From an uncultured Latescibacterota bacterium (GTDB taxonomy: Bacteria > Latescibacterota > UBA2968 > UBA8231): a stretch of DNA of 64,000 nucleotides. Where the stretch lies: the NCBI GenBank assembly GCA_951813615.1, contig OX638377.1, positions 1,054,001 through 1,118,000 of the forward strand. The letters run 5' to 3'. A model generated the notes under the pieces. It was given only the letters and a program-made list of their open reading frames with translations, had not been told where the DNA came from and searched no databases. The first letter of the stretch is position 1; every line of letters begins with the position of its first letter. Positions 27,586 to 35,345 of this stretch are shown here, piece by piece. The translations under genes were made by a program, and so were the position numbers.

Positions 27586-29385
27586 ATGAAAACTGACATA
27601 CTTACTCCTAAAGCGCTCTTCCGAAAAGATATTCGATACACAATTCCTGTCTTCCAACGTCCCTATGTATGGACACAGGATGAACAGTGGGAGCCGCTCT
27701 GGGAGGATGTACGTAACACGGCTGAGAATTATCTCGATGAGCTTGACCGTTCAGATGATAATGTCGAGGCAGAGCAGCGCACTTCGCCTCATTTTCTTGG
27801 AGCTATAGTCATTCAACAGGTACATACGGCAGCAAAGGATATTGAACAACGAGAGATAATTGACGGTCAGCAGAGAGTAACTACCCTCCAGCTTCTACTT
27901 GATGCGATTCAACAGGTCTGCGAAGAATTTGAATTGAAACCCGAAGCGAAACGTCTTTCAAAGCTCGTCACTAACGATAAAGATCTTATCGGTACGGATG
28001 AGAACCAGATCTTCAAGTTATGGCCGACAGCACATGATAGAGAAGCGTTCAGGCACGCCATGCATAATGGTTTGGCAACTGATCACTTCGAAGATTCCCG
28101 AATTGTTCAGGCTCATGAGTTTTTTCAATTACAAACAAAACAATGGCTCAATGCCGACCCGGCTTTTATTCAACGTCGCATAGAGGCTCTTGAGACCACC
28201 GTGAATGGAATGCTTTATATGGTCGTCATAGACCTCAAACCCCAAGATGATCCTCACGTCATTTTCGAAACTCTGAATGCTCGCGGTACTCCACTACTAG
28301 AATCCGACCTCATTAAAAATTACGCTATATCTAAGGCTAATCAAGCAAGCAAAAACGAGAGCGATATCTGGGATGGTTTAGAGCACGCTTGGTGGCGAGA
28401 GGAAGTTGAACAAGGACGTCTACACAGACCACGAATAGATATGTTGCTCAACTACTGGTTAGCGATGCGAACTACATCTGAGGTTCCCGCTAGCAGAGTA
28501 TTCAATGCATTCAGATCCCTTGCGGATGACGCTCAGATTGATGACGTGATGTCAGATGTCAAGCGCGATTTGGAGAACTATCGTCTTTTTGAGACGGGAA
28601 CTAGAACGTCAGACGAGGACATGTTTCATTATCGAGTTATTCAGGTTATGCACGGGCGCGTTATCACCCCCGTGCTTTTACTTCTCTTATCAGTGCCTTG
28701 TGAAAAACGTGCTAAGTCCCTATATGCGTTGGAGAGTTTCTTAATAAGACGAATGGTATGTCGAGGAACCACCAAGGACTATAACAGATTGATTCTCGAT
28801 CTTGCTGACGAATTACAAAAAAATGGGCTTCACAACTCATATAGCACCGTCGTCAATTTTCTAAAGAGCCAGACAGCCGATTCTAGAGAATGGCCAGATG
28901 ACGAAGCCCTAGGGCGCTCTTTGGATACTCTGCCGGTCTATCGTTTATTGACGAGAGGTAGGCTGAGGCTGATCCTTGAAGGGATTGAGGGAAAGCTGCG
29001 ACAGTCATCAATGGCCGAACATCCAGACTTTCCGAAGAACCTGACTATAGAACATGTGATGCCTCAGAGTTGGGAAGCGAATTGGCCTCTTCCTGAAGAC
29101 ATCGGGAGGTTAGAAGGAACCAATAAGAGAAACCATCTCGTTCATACAATAGGAAATCTGACTCTTGTCAGCAGACGTCTCAATCCGTCGCTGTCAAATG
29201 CCCCTTGGGAAGACAAGCGGAAAACACTTGGCGAACATAGTGTCCTTTTTCTGAACAAGACACTGTTAGACGAGTCGCAGAACTCAGCGTGGGATGAGCA
29301 GTTTATTCAATTCCGCAGCAAACGCATGGCTGCGCTAGTTGCCGATGTCTGGCCGGGGCCGAATTCACTCGTATGGGAAGAATAG
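27586..29385 (+). CDS. DUF262/DUF1524 protein (GmrSD-like restriction nuclease)
   Basis: A 599-residue protein with the two parts of GmrSD-type modification-dependent restriction enzymes fused in one chain. The N-terminal DUF262 domain has VFQRPYVWTQDEQW near residues 19-32 and IDGQQRVTTLQLLLD near 88-105, a ParB-like NTPase motif. The C-terminal DUF1524 domain has the HNH-type IEHVMPQ near 487 and HTIGNLTLVS then LNPSLSN. Known relatives cleave phage DNA with modified cytosines using NTP hydrolysis; the target here is unknown. AAGGAAA precedes the ATG. AT-rich codon use matches the upstream membrane protein and contrasts with the host genes, supporting acquisition. Confidence 0.88.
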   Translation: MKTDILTPKALFRKDIRYTIPVFQRPYVWTQDEQWEPLWEDVRNTAENYLDELDRSDDNVEAEQRTSPHFLGAIVIQQVHTAAKDIEQREIIDGQQRVTTLQLLLDAIQQVCEEFELKPEAKRLSKLVTNDKDLIGTDENQIFKLWPTAHDREAFRHAMHNGLATDHFEDSRIVQAHEFFQLQTKQWLNADPAFIQRRIEALETTVNGMLYMVVIDLKPQDDPHVIFETLNARGTPLLESDLIKNYAISKANQASKNESDIWDGLEHAWWREEVEQGRLHRPRIDMLLNYWLAMRTTSEVPASRVFNAFRSLADDAQIDDVMSDVKRDLENYRLFETGTRTSDEDMFHYRVIQVMHGRVITPVLLLLLSVPCEKRAKSLYALESFLIRRMVCRGTTKDYNRLILDLADELQKNGLHNSYSTVVNFLKSQTADSREWPDDEALGRSLDTLPVYRLLTRGRLRLILEGIEGKLRQSSMAEHPDFPKNLTIEHVMPQSWEANWPLPEDIGRLEGTNKRNHLVHTIGNLTLVSRRLNPSLSNAPWEDKRKTLGEHSVLFLNKTLLDESQNSAWDEQFIQFRSKRMAALVADVWPGPNSLVWEE

Positions 29386-29391
29386 GCCAAG

Positions 29392-29511
29392 GTAATCGCG
29401 GAGTGCCTTCCCTATTGCGCGACTTGTGATTCGTTTACCAATATTAAAGAATAGATTGAAGGACACGTCGTTTCTATTGAAGAAGATGAACTGCTAGTTC
29501 CCGAAGAACAT
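29392..29511 (+). pseudogene. Decayed fragment possibly from a HicB-like antitoxin
   Basis: Reading from 29392 in one frame gives a stretch with a TAG at 29452-29454, followed by IEGHVVSIEEDELLVPEEHF. The order (VIAEC..., NIKE, IEGH..SIEEDE, VPEE) resembles HicB antitoxins, where a helix ending in a NIKEAIEGYL-like segment precedes an acidic proline tail. No start codon or full domain is present. The fragment ends where the sequence homologous to the upstream region of the chimeric relic begins (29513). The assignment is tentative. Confidence 0.3.
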
Positions 29512-29544
29512 TTTTCAATAAAACCCACAGCCTAGGAAACCTCC

Positions 29545-30378
29545 ATGCCCAAACGCAAAATCGTCATTACCGGTGCCTCTGGATACGTCGCCGGTCGTAT
29601 GTTGCCAGCGCTACAAGAACGCTACGAAACCGTCCTCTTGGATGTGAAAACAACCAATCGCCAAGGCGAAGAGGTAGCAGGAATCCACATCGCCGATCTG
29701 CTGGAGAAAGACCGCGATGCCTACCGGGAGTACTTCAGAGGTGCAGACGCGGTAGTCCACTGCGGCTTTGTCCGAACCGGGCAGGGCGAACAGCGCTTCT
29801 GGAACGAGGCCGACAATATCACCATGGCCCACAATGTGTACCGGGTCTGCCAAGACGAGGGCGTGCGGCGAGCCGTGATCGTCAGCTCCAACCACGCAGC
29901 CGACTACTACGAAAATTTGATTTGGTCGGGACGCCTGGACTTCGTCACGCCCGATATGCTGCCCCTGTCGGACAACTTCTACGGCTGGGCCAAAGCATCG
30001 TATGAACTGCTGGGCTTCATGTTCGCCTGTGGTGAAGAAGGGCCAGCTCTCGAAAATGTGCAATTGCGCATCGGCGGCCCCCGCGAGACCGACATCGACG
30101 GTTGCGGCAACGATCTACAGCAAATGCACCGAGGATTGGGAGCCTATCTCAGCGTCCGCGACCAAGTACAACTGGTAGTCAAGAGCATTGAGACCGAAGA
30201 TATCCGCGACGCCAACGGCGTACCCTTCCAGATTTTCTACGGCATCAGCGGCAACGCGCATAACTTCTGGAGCTTGGCCAATGCCCGGCGCGTAATCGGC
30301 TACGCGCCCCAAGACGACAGCCAAGTGCGCTTTGCCGACAAAATCGCGGCGATTACACAGGCGGCGCAGGACGAATAG
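29545..30378 (+). CDS. NAD-dependent epimerase/dehydratase family protein
   Basis: A 277-residue extended short-chain dehydrogenase. The nucleotide-binding motif TGASGYVAG is at residues 8-16, a VVHCGFV block follows near 66, VSSNHAADYY near 111, and the catalytic Y-x-x-x-K is in FYGWAKASYE near 144. Such proteins act on nucleotide sugars or sugar acids; the size fits uronate-dehydrogenase-like enzymes. It is the intact copy of the 5' end seen in the chimeric relic at 26059. The Ldh2-type dehydrogenase gene starts two bases after its stop, implying one pathway. Confidence 0.88.
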   Translation: MPKRKIVITGASGYVAGRMLPALQERYETVLLDVKTTNRQGEEVAGIHIADLLEKDRDAYREYFRGADAVVHCGFVRTGQGEQRFWNEADNITMAHNVYRVCQDEGVRRAVIVSSNHAADYYENLIWSGRLDFVTPDMLPLSDNFYGWAKASYELLGFMFACGEEGPALENVQLRIGGPRETDIDGCGNDLQQMHRGLGAYLSVRDQVQLVVKSIETEDIRDANGVPFQIFYGISGNAHNFWSLANARRVIGYAPQDDSQVRFADKIAAITQAAQDE

Positions 30379-30379
30379 A

Positions 30380-31450
30380 ATGAGCGAATTCGACGACGAA
30401 ACCCGCGTTGATGCAGAAGAGCTCCTAGAACTAGTCATCGCCGTTTTCGAGCGGTGCGGCATGTCGCAAGCGGACGCCTCTCTATTGGCCGATTCGCTCG
30501 TGGACGCGGATCTAGGCGGAACTCACTCGCACGGCGTCCTGCGAGTACCCGAGTACGCGGAGAAGCTTACAACCGAAGGCGTGAACCCGACCGCCAAGCC
30601 CGAAGTCGTCCGCGAAGGTCCATCATTTGTCATAGTAGATGGACGCAATTCAATGGGCCAAATCGGTACGGCCTTGGCCATGCGGAGGGTGATCGACAAG
30701 GCAGCGAAAACTGGCATTGCCGCCGGAGCCATTCGCGGCAGCAATCACTGCGGTGCCATGGCGTATTTCACACGCATGGCGCTGCCGCACGACATGATCG
30801 GAATCGCGACCACCAATGCGCTTCCGACGATGGCACCTTGGGGAGGTGCCGAGCGGCTCTTGGGCATTAATCCGATTGCGATCTCCGTACCAGCGGGGAA
30901 GATGTCTCCCATCGTGTACGACGCCGCGTTTAGCGGGTCTTCTCACGGAAAGATTCGGATCTACCAACAGAAAGGGCTGCGCATACCCGAGGGGTGGGTC
31001 ATAGACCGGGAAGGCCAGCCCACGACCGATCCCATGGCGGCGGTCGACGGTCTGCTAGCCCCCATCGGCGGGTTCAAAGGGGCTGGGTTGGCGATGATTA
31101 TGGGCATCCTTTCGTCTATACTTTCCGGTGCCAGCTACGGGACCGAACTAGGAAGTATCGAGGAGGGACCAACCCCCGGCGAAGACGGCCACTTCGTCGC
31201 CGCCATTCACGTACCCTCCTTCGAGGACATCGAACGCTTCAAGTCGAGAGTGGACGCCGCCATCCAGCAGATTCACGACTGCCGACTCGCTCCCGGTTTC
31301 GACCAAGTGTACGCTCCGGGAGACCTAGAAGCGATTCGCCGTGCCGAGTATAGTGCGCAGGGAATCCCGCTCAATCGCGTGACGCTAGCGGACGTGAGGG
31401 AGACGGTGGAGCGGTTAGGTGTCGACGTGAACGCGTACGAGTGGCTTTAG
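30380..31450 (+). CDS. Ldh2-family malate/L-lactate-type dehydrogenase
   Basis: A 356-residue NAD(P)-dependent oxidoreductase of the Ldh2 family. Typical blocks are GGTHSHGVLRVPEYAEKL near residues 49-66, GSNHCGAMAYFTRMA near 116-130, TNALPTMAPWGG near 145, and a C-terminal VPSFEDIERFKSRVD. The ATG at 30380 is chosen over the longer frame from 30332 since that extension overlaps the epimerase gene. Family members reduce or oxidise 2-hydroxy/2-keto acids; the substrate is not evident. It marks the end of the catabolic block before the ubiquitin-like island. Confidence 0.9.
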   Translation: MSEFDDETRVDAEELLELVIAVFERCGMSQADASLLADSLVDADLGGTHSHGVLRVPEYAEKLTTEGVNPTAKPEVVREGPSFVIVDGRNSMGQIGTALAMRRVIDKAAKTGIAAGAIRGSNHCGAMAYFTRMALPHDMIGIATTNALPTMAPWGGAERLLGINPIAISVPAGKMSPIVYDAAFSGSSHGKIRIYQQKGLRIPEGWVIDREGQPTTDPMAAVDGLLAPIGGFKGAGLAMIMGILSSILSGASYGTELGSIEEGPTPGEDGHFVAAIHVPSFEDIERFKSRVDAAIQQIHDCRLAPGFDQVYAPGDLEAIRRAEYSAQGIPLNRVTLADVRETVERLGVDVNAYEWL

Positions 31451-31567
31451 GAAATCGGGATATTAGGTGAAGCTTGAAGCGAGGCTAATGACGCTTCGGC
31501 GAGGGAAGCTTTTCTACCTATGAAGCCATTTCTCAGCATCTGGGAAGATCAGATTCTCTTCACAGGC

Positions 31568-31596
31568 TTGACTTCGAGGCAGCGTTAGCATATATT
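31568..31596 (+). promoter_or_regulatory. Strong promoter giving a leaderless XRE transcript
   Basis: TTGACT at 31568-31573 and TATATT at 31591-31596 are spaced by 17 bases. The expected transcription start is near 31603, the A of the ATG itself, so the mRNA would have no leader. No ribosome site is visible between the -10 box and the ATG, consistent with this. Confidence 0.6.
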
Positions 31597-31602
31597 GCGA
31601 AC

Positions 31603-31974
31603 ATGGCACCTGCCTTAGGAGATGAGATCCGACGGCTTCGGCTGGAGGCCGACATCACGCTCCGAGCGTTCGCGAAGCAGCTTGACCACACGGCTGCCCA
31701 TCAGTCGGACATCGAACATGGGCGACGGATGCCCTCGGAGAGAGTCCTTCGAAAAATTGCGGATTCCTTGGCTCATGTGGGAGCTACCTATGAAGGCCTC
31801 AGTGAGTTGGACCCCCGGTTAGGACCAGAGCTTGAGCAGCTTGTGAAGGACAACCCAGAAGCTCGAGCGCTTCTCAGAGCAACTGACGAGCGTGCAAAGG
31901 CTTCCGGGAAATCGGTCCGAGACATCCTGCGTGATTTGCAACAGAGACTTCTTGAGGAAGATGAGAACCAATAA
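31603..31974 (+). CDS. XRE-family helix-turn-helix regulator
   Basis: A 123-residue protein. Residues 5-60 are a Cro/C1-type helix-turn-helix (LGDEIRRLRLEADITLRAFAKQL then SDIEHGRRMPSERVLRKIADSL); the C-terminal half is helical and acidic. It overlaps the ImmA/IrrE protease gene by 14 bases, the classic arrangement in which the protease cleaves or inactivates the repressor. It could control itself and the ubiquitin-like operon downstream, or form an independent toxin-antitoxin-like module. The promoter is unusually placed, giving a probable leaderless mRNA. Confidence 0.9.
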   Translation: MAPALGDEIRRLRLEADITLRAFAKQLDHTAAHQSDIEHGRRMPSERVLRKIADSLAHVGATYEGLSELDPRLGPELEQLVKDNPEARALLRATDERAKASGKSVRDILRDLQQRLLEEDENQ

Positions 31975-32722
31975 CGTGAAAAGATGGCCCAGCAAAGATG
32001 GAAAGTTCGGTGTCCGATTATACTTTGAGGATAGTGAGTTCGAGCTAATGATGGACGACTTACGACTGAAAGCCGGTGCGGACGTGTTCCGTGAAGGGTC
32101 GGGCATCGACGTTGATTTGGTGCTCTTGAAAGCCTTCGGTTTTGAAGCGGACTACGTGGTCCTTCCCACTGGTGTCCTTGGTCGTACAGTCTTCGACCAG
32201 ATGGGCCGTGCCCGAGTAGAGGTGAGCCGCGACCTAGATAAGGCTGCGACTTCGGACAATCTAGCACACCGAAGGTTGCGCACGACCCTTGCTCATGAAG
32301 TCGGCCATGTGGCGTGTCATTCGGAACTCTTCATCGAAGACACCGAGACAATGCCCCTCTTCCCTGAAGAAAGTGTATCACGTCAGGAAGGGATTCTCTG
32401 TCGTGAAGCCAGTGTCGGCAATTATGACGAACGTCGGTACCATGGTGAGTGGTGGGAGTATCAGGCTAACCAGTGCATGGCCGCACTGCTGCTTCCGCGA
32501 GAGTTCTTCCGTGAGAAAGTTGACAGGGCAGTTGAATCAATGGAGGCCGCATCGTTTAACGAGGCAGTTAGTAAGGGAAGTGGTGAGAAGATAGTTCGAT
32601 TACTTTCTTACTGCTTCGACGTGAGTCAGGAGATGGTTCTCTACCGGCTGCAGAGGTTGGGCTATATAGCAAACGGCCCACAATTGACTCTTCTTGACTC
32701 TTCCTCTAAATTAAATCGGTAA
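31961..32722 (+). CDS. ImmA/IrrE-family metallopeptidase
   Basis: A 253-residue zinc protease candidate. The HExxH motif is HEVGH (in TTLAHEVGHVACH, near residues 109-113), with a downstream glutamate in a WWEYQANQCMAALLLPREF block typical of ImmA/IrrE. The ATG at 31961, inside the XRE gene end, is preferred; the frame is open to 31892 but those residues are atypical. Relatives cleave partner XRE repressors after a stress or phage signal. A likely terminator follows its stop, so the downstream DUF3892-Ubl genes may have their own start of transcription. Confidence 0.88.
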   Translation: MRTNNVKRWPSKDGKFGVRLYFEDSEFELMMDDLRLKAGADVFREGSGIDVDLVLLKAFGFEADYVVLPTGVLGRTVFDQMGRARVEVSRDLDKAATSDNLAHRRLRTTLAHEVGHVACHSELFIEDTETMPLFPEESVSRQEGILCREASVGNYDERRYHGEWWEYQANQCMAALLLPREFFREKVDRAVESMEAASFNEAVSKGSGEKIVRLLSYCFDVSQEMVLYRLQRLGYIANGPQLTLLDSSSKLNR

Positions 32723-32724
32723 AG

Positions 32725-32749
32725 GAGAGGGACGATCTCTCTTTTTTTT
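32725..32749 (+). terminator. Intrinsic terminator after the ImmA/IrrE gene
   Basis: GAGAG at 32725-32729 pairs with CTCTC at 32737-32741 across a seven-base loop, followed by eight T residues. The stem is short but the T-run is strong and it lies three bases after the stop codon. Confidence 0.5.
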
Positions 32750-32800
32750 GTTACTAGTGTTAGCATCGTCCGCTTACATAGCTATTATTAGGAGGATTTC

Positions 32801-33061
32801 TTGGCTGATAGACGAGTAACGCTAAGCAGGAAGGATCCGGATGGTGACATCTCTGCGCTCTGCAATCCTGGTGAGTTGTGGTCACCGCGGCTAAAGGCCA
32901 ACGTCATCACTGACATTGAAAGTGGAGTGCACACTTATTACGTCCTATCTGCGGGCAATCGGGTGAGGGTACATGTCCTGCGTGGGGTTACAGGAAAGTA
33001 CCTACGGACCTCGCCAGACCTGATCTCTCACAACAACTTGGACGACCTACCCGACTGCTAA
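32801..33061 (+). CDS. DUF3892 small protein
   Basis: An 86-residue protein with the whole DUF3892 pattern: RKDPDGDISALCNPGELWSP near residues 9-28, IESGVHTYYV, then GKYLRT and NNLDDLPDC at the C-terminus. It starts with TTG, supported by AGGAGG eight bases or so upstream. DUF3892 has no known activity. The gene is the first in the plus-strand run that continues with the ubiquitin-like protein, E2, JAB-E1 and DUF6527 genes, after a gap of 163 bases. Membership of that system is suggested by position only. Confidence 0.82.
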   Translation: MADRRVTLSRKDPDGDISALCNPGELWSPRLKANVITDIESGVHTYYVLSAGNRVRVHVLRGVTGKYLRTSPDLISHNNLDDLPDC

Positions 33062-33224
33062 TAGGTAGGCAATCATAGGAGAAGCGAAGATGGGTTGATT
33101 GCAGGTATCACTTAAGGCTAGAAGAGAAGAAACGCGACCGACATAGACATAGATACGCAGAGGCACGTCATATGACCGAGGTGCCATCTTCACAATTCCC
33201 GTTAGACCAAAAGGAGGTCAACCA

Positions 33225-33557
33225 ATGGGAACCAACGTTACCGAAATCACCGAGCGCGAAGAACTCGACATCGAGGCTTTCGCCAAGGAACATCCCGATA
33301 TTGAGAAACCGCCTGCTGGCGTCTACATCATCCGCATCGACCGAGAGCGGAAGCGTGTGCATGAGCCAGAACTTCCCGGAATCAAAATTCTTGCGCTAGT
33401 GGGCAAGACGCCAGACACCCACAAGCTCTTCCAGAAGTTCCATGGCGGCGAAACCAAGGAGGTCAAGGAAGACGAGGTTGTGAGCTTCCTCAAGGAGGGA
33501 ATCGAACGGTTTCAGACTATCCCGAAGGACACCACTGAGGGGATCTGCAGTGCCTGA
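33225..33557 (+). CDS. Ubiquitin-like protein of the multiubiquitin family (single domain)
   Basis: A 110-residue protein with one beta-grasp domain of the prokaryotic multiubiquitin family. The pattern YIIRIDRERKRVHEPELPG at residues 34-52, ILALVGKTPDTHKLFQKF at 55-72 and a final VVSFLKEGIERFQT at 85-98 is diagnostic. A 24-residue charged N-terminal tail and a short tail PKDTTEGICSA follow the fold. There is no terminal GG; trimming after G106 by the JAB domain encoded downstream would expose a glycine, which is a hypothesis. AAAGGAGGT precedes the ATG. It overlaps the E2 gene by eight bases. It would be the modifier conjugated to targets. Confidence 0.9.
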   Translation: MGTNVTEITEREELDIEAFAKEHPDIEKPPAGVYIIRIDRERKRVHEPELPGIKILALVGKTPDTHKLFQKFHGGETKEVKEDEVVSFLKEGIERFQTIPKDTTEGICSA

Positions 33558-33960
33558 CCTTCGGCGTCAGTTCAAGTTGCTCGATTTCGACCTTGAATTC
33601 CTCGATCACCGCCGCCTACCATGGGAGGCGGTGATCGAGGGCCGCTGGCAATGGGTAGTACTCCACAACCATCCAATTCCCGGCGGCTACAACCACACGA
33701 GTGTGAGTGCCGCGCTTCAGTTGCCGCAGAGTTATCCTGACACTCAGATCGACATGGTGTACTTCTACCCCCATTTGTCAGCGACTAACGGAAAGTCCAT
33801 CCGCCAGCTCTCGGACCATGAGTTCGACGGGAAAATCTGGCAACGGTGGTCGCGACACCGCACCACCGCTAACTCGTGGCGGCGCGGCTACGACTGTATC
33901 GAGACACACGTCTTGCTTGTCGACGAGTGGCTTGAGCGCGAACTCAGATGTGCCACATGA
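33550..33960 (+). CDS. Prokaryotic E2-like protein (family E)
   Basis: A 136-residue protein resembling the family E prokaryotic E2/UBC-like proteins found beside multiubiquitin genes. Recognisable are VVLHNHPIPGGYN near residues 36-48, LQLPQSYPDTQIDMVYFYP near 57-74 and KIWQRWSRHR near 95-104. Only two cysteines exist, C116 in GYDCIETH and C134 near the end, so the thioester residue is not certain. Start is GTG at 33550, overlapping the Ubl gene, with GAGGGG upstream. Its TGA overlaps the JAB-E1 ATG. Predicted to carry the modifier between E1 and target. Confidence 0.82.
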   Translation: MPDLRRQFKLLDFDLEFLDHRRLPWEAVIEGRWQWVVLHNHPIPGGYNHTSVSAALQLPQSYPDTQIDMVYFYPHLSATNGKSIRQLSDHEFDGKIWQRWSRHRTTANSWRRGYDCIETHVLLVDEWLERELRCAT

Positions 33961-35345
33961 GCGATATCCGACTCCGTCTGACAGATCAGCAGCACACCGA
34001 TTTGCGCCAGCATCTCTTTCCAGGTGATGGGAAGGAGGCGGTAGCAGTTGCTCTTTGTGGCCGAACGACATCGCTTGGATCGGAAATTCTGCTAGTTCAT
34101 AAGCTCGATCTCGTGCCCTACGAGGCATGTAAGCGCTACCGAGACCGAGTCACTTGGCCTCCTACTCTCATTGAGCAGTTTTTCCGCAAAGCTGCCGATA
34201 ACGACTTAGCCATCGTAAAGGTACATAGTCACCCCAACGGCCACGATAGATTCTCAAACATCGACGACGACTCGGATAGAAAGCTATTTGAGTCGGTCTA
34301 TGGCTGGGTTGACGGCGACCGCCCACATGCCAGCGCCATCATGTTACCCGATGGTCGAATGCGAGCCCGGGCAGTGTTAGTCGGGGGAGCGTTCGCAACG
34401 ATTCGCCACGTCCAAGTTGTAGGTAACGACGTTCTTTTTTGGTCCGACCAACCAGAGATGGCGGTTCCTGTGTTCGCCGAACGCCACGCCCAGTTATTCG
34501 GACCTGGCACCACTACGCTTCTTGGCCGCTTGCGCATCGCTGTGGTGGGATGCTCTGGAACGGGCAGCCCGGTCATCGAGCAACTCGTTCGTCTTGGGGT
34601 GGGTGAACTCGTGCTTGTGGACCCCGACCATGTTGAAGAGCGCAATCTCAACCGAATCCTAGGAGCCACAGCAGAGGATGCGAGCCAAAAACGACTCAAG
34701 GTAAATGTGATCGAACAGCACATCGACCGGATAGGGCTCGGCACCCAGGTTCACAAGTTCGCAACCTCCCTAGAGGACCACGCAGCCATGCGAGCTGTCG
34801 CGGCCTCCGACCTCGTCATCGGATGCATGGATGGTTTTTCGGGTCGCCACATGCTGGCACGGCTCGCTCGCTACTATCTTCTCCCGTACATCGACGTCGG
34901 CGTCAAGCTCGAAGCCCTTGAAGATGGAACCATCAACCAAGTCGCTGGGAGTGTTCACTATCTCCAACCGACGGGTCTCGACTTTATCGACCGCGGCGTG
35001 TTTTCCCTTGAAGCCCTCGAGGCTGAGGACCTGTTGCGAACGGATCCTGATGAATATCGAGAACGACACGCCCAAGGTTATGTTCGAGGAGTTCAGGTTG
35101 ACCGCCCCGCTGTCATCAGTGTGAACATGCACTTCGCAAGCCTTGCCGTGAACGAAGTCCTCGCCCGCCTACATCCCTTCCGCATGGACAACAATGAGGA
35201 GTTTGGAACTACCCGCATGAGCCTCAGTCATGCATACATCGAGTACGAATGTGACGAAATTGCCCCTCCGCGTATCCTCGCTTCAGTTGGCCGCGGCGAC
35301 ATCGATCCTCCTCTCGGAATGCCTAGCTTGGGGTCACGACTATGA
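33957..35345 (+). CDS. JAB (JAMM) peptidase - E1-like activating enzyme fusion
   Basis: A 462-residue fusion. Residues about 20-150 are a JAB/JAMM metalloprotease with a full motif: H90 and H92 (HSHPNG), S100 and D103, that is H-x-H-P-x6-S-x-x-D. Residues 185-460 are a ThiF/E1-like adenylating domain: VGCSGTGSPV nucleotide loop near 196-205, VDPDHVEERNLNR near 221-233, and LVIGCMDG near 286. The JAB part could process or remove the modifier and the E1 part activate it. An ATG at 33957 overlapping the E2 stop is preferred; 33948 is possible. The DUF6527 ATG overlaps its stop, so all four genes are coupled. Confidence 0.92.
   Translation: MSDIRLRLTDQQHTDLRQHLFPGDGKEAVAVALCGRTTSLGSEILLVHKLDLVPYEACKRYRDRVTWPPTLIEQFFRKAADNDLAIVKVHSHPNGHDRFSNIDDDSDRKLFESVYGWVDGDRPHASAIMLPDGRMRARAVLVGGAFATIRHVQVVGNDVLFWSDQPEMAVPVFAERHAQLFGPGTTTLLGRLRIAVVGCSGTGSPVIEQLVRLGVGELVLVDPDHVEERNLNRILGATAEDASQKRLKVNVIEQHIDRIGLGTQVHKFATSLEDHAAMRAVAASDLVIGCMDGFSGRHMLARLARYYLLPYIDVGVKLEALEDGTINQVAGSVHYLQPTGLDFIDRGVFSLEALEAEDLLRTDPDEYRERHAQGYVRGVQVDRPAVISVNMHFASLAVNEVLARLHPFRMDNNEEFGTTRMSLSHAYIEYECDEIAPPRILASVGRGDIDPPLGMPSLGSRL

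Noticed and set aside
33172..33399. 75-codon frame starting before the Ubl gene
   Set aside because: It overlaps the Ubl gene out of frame, and AAAGGAGGT clearly serves the ATG at 33225.
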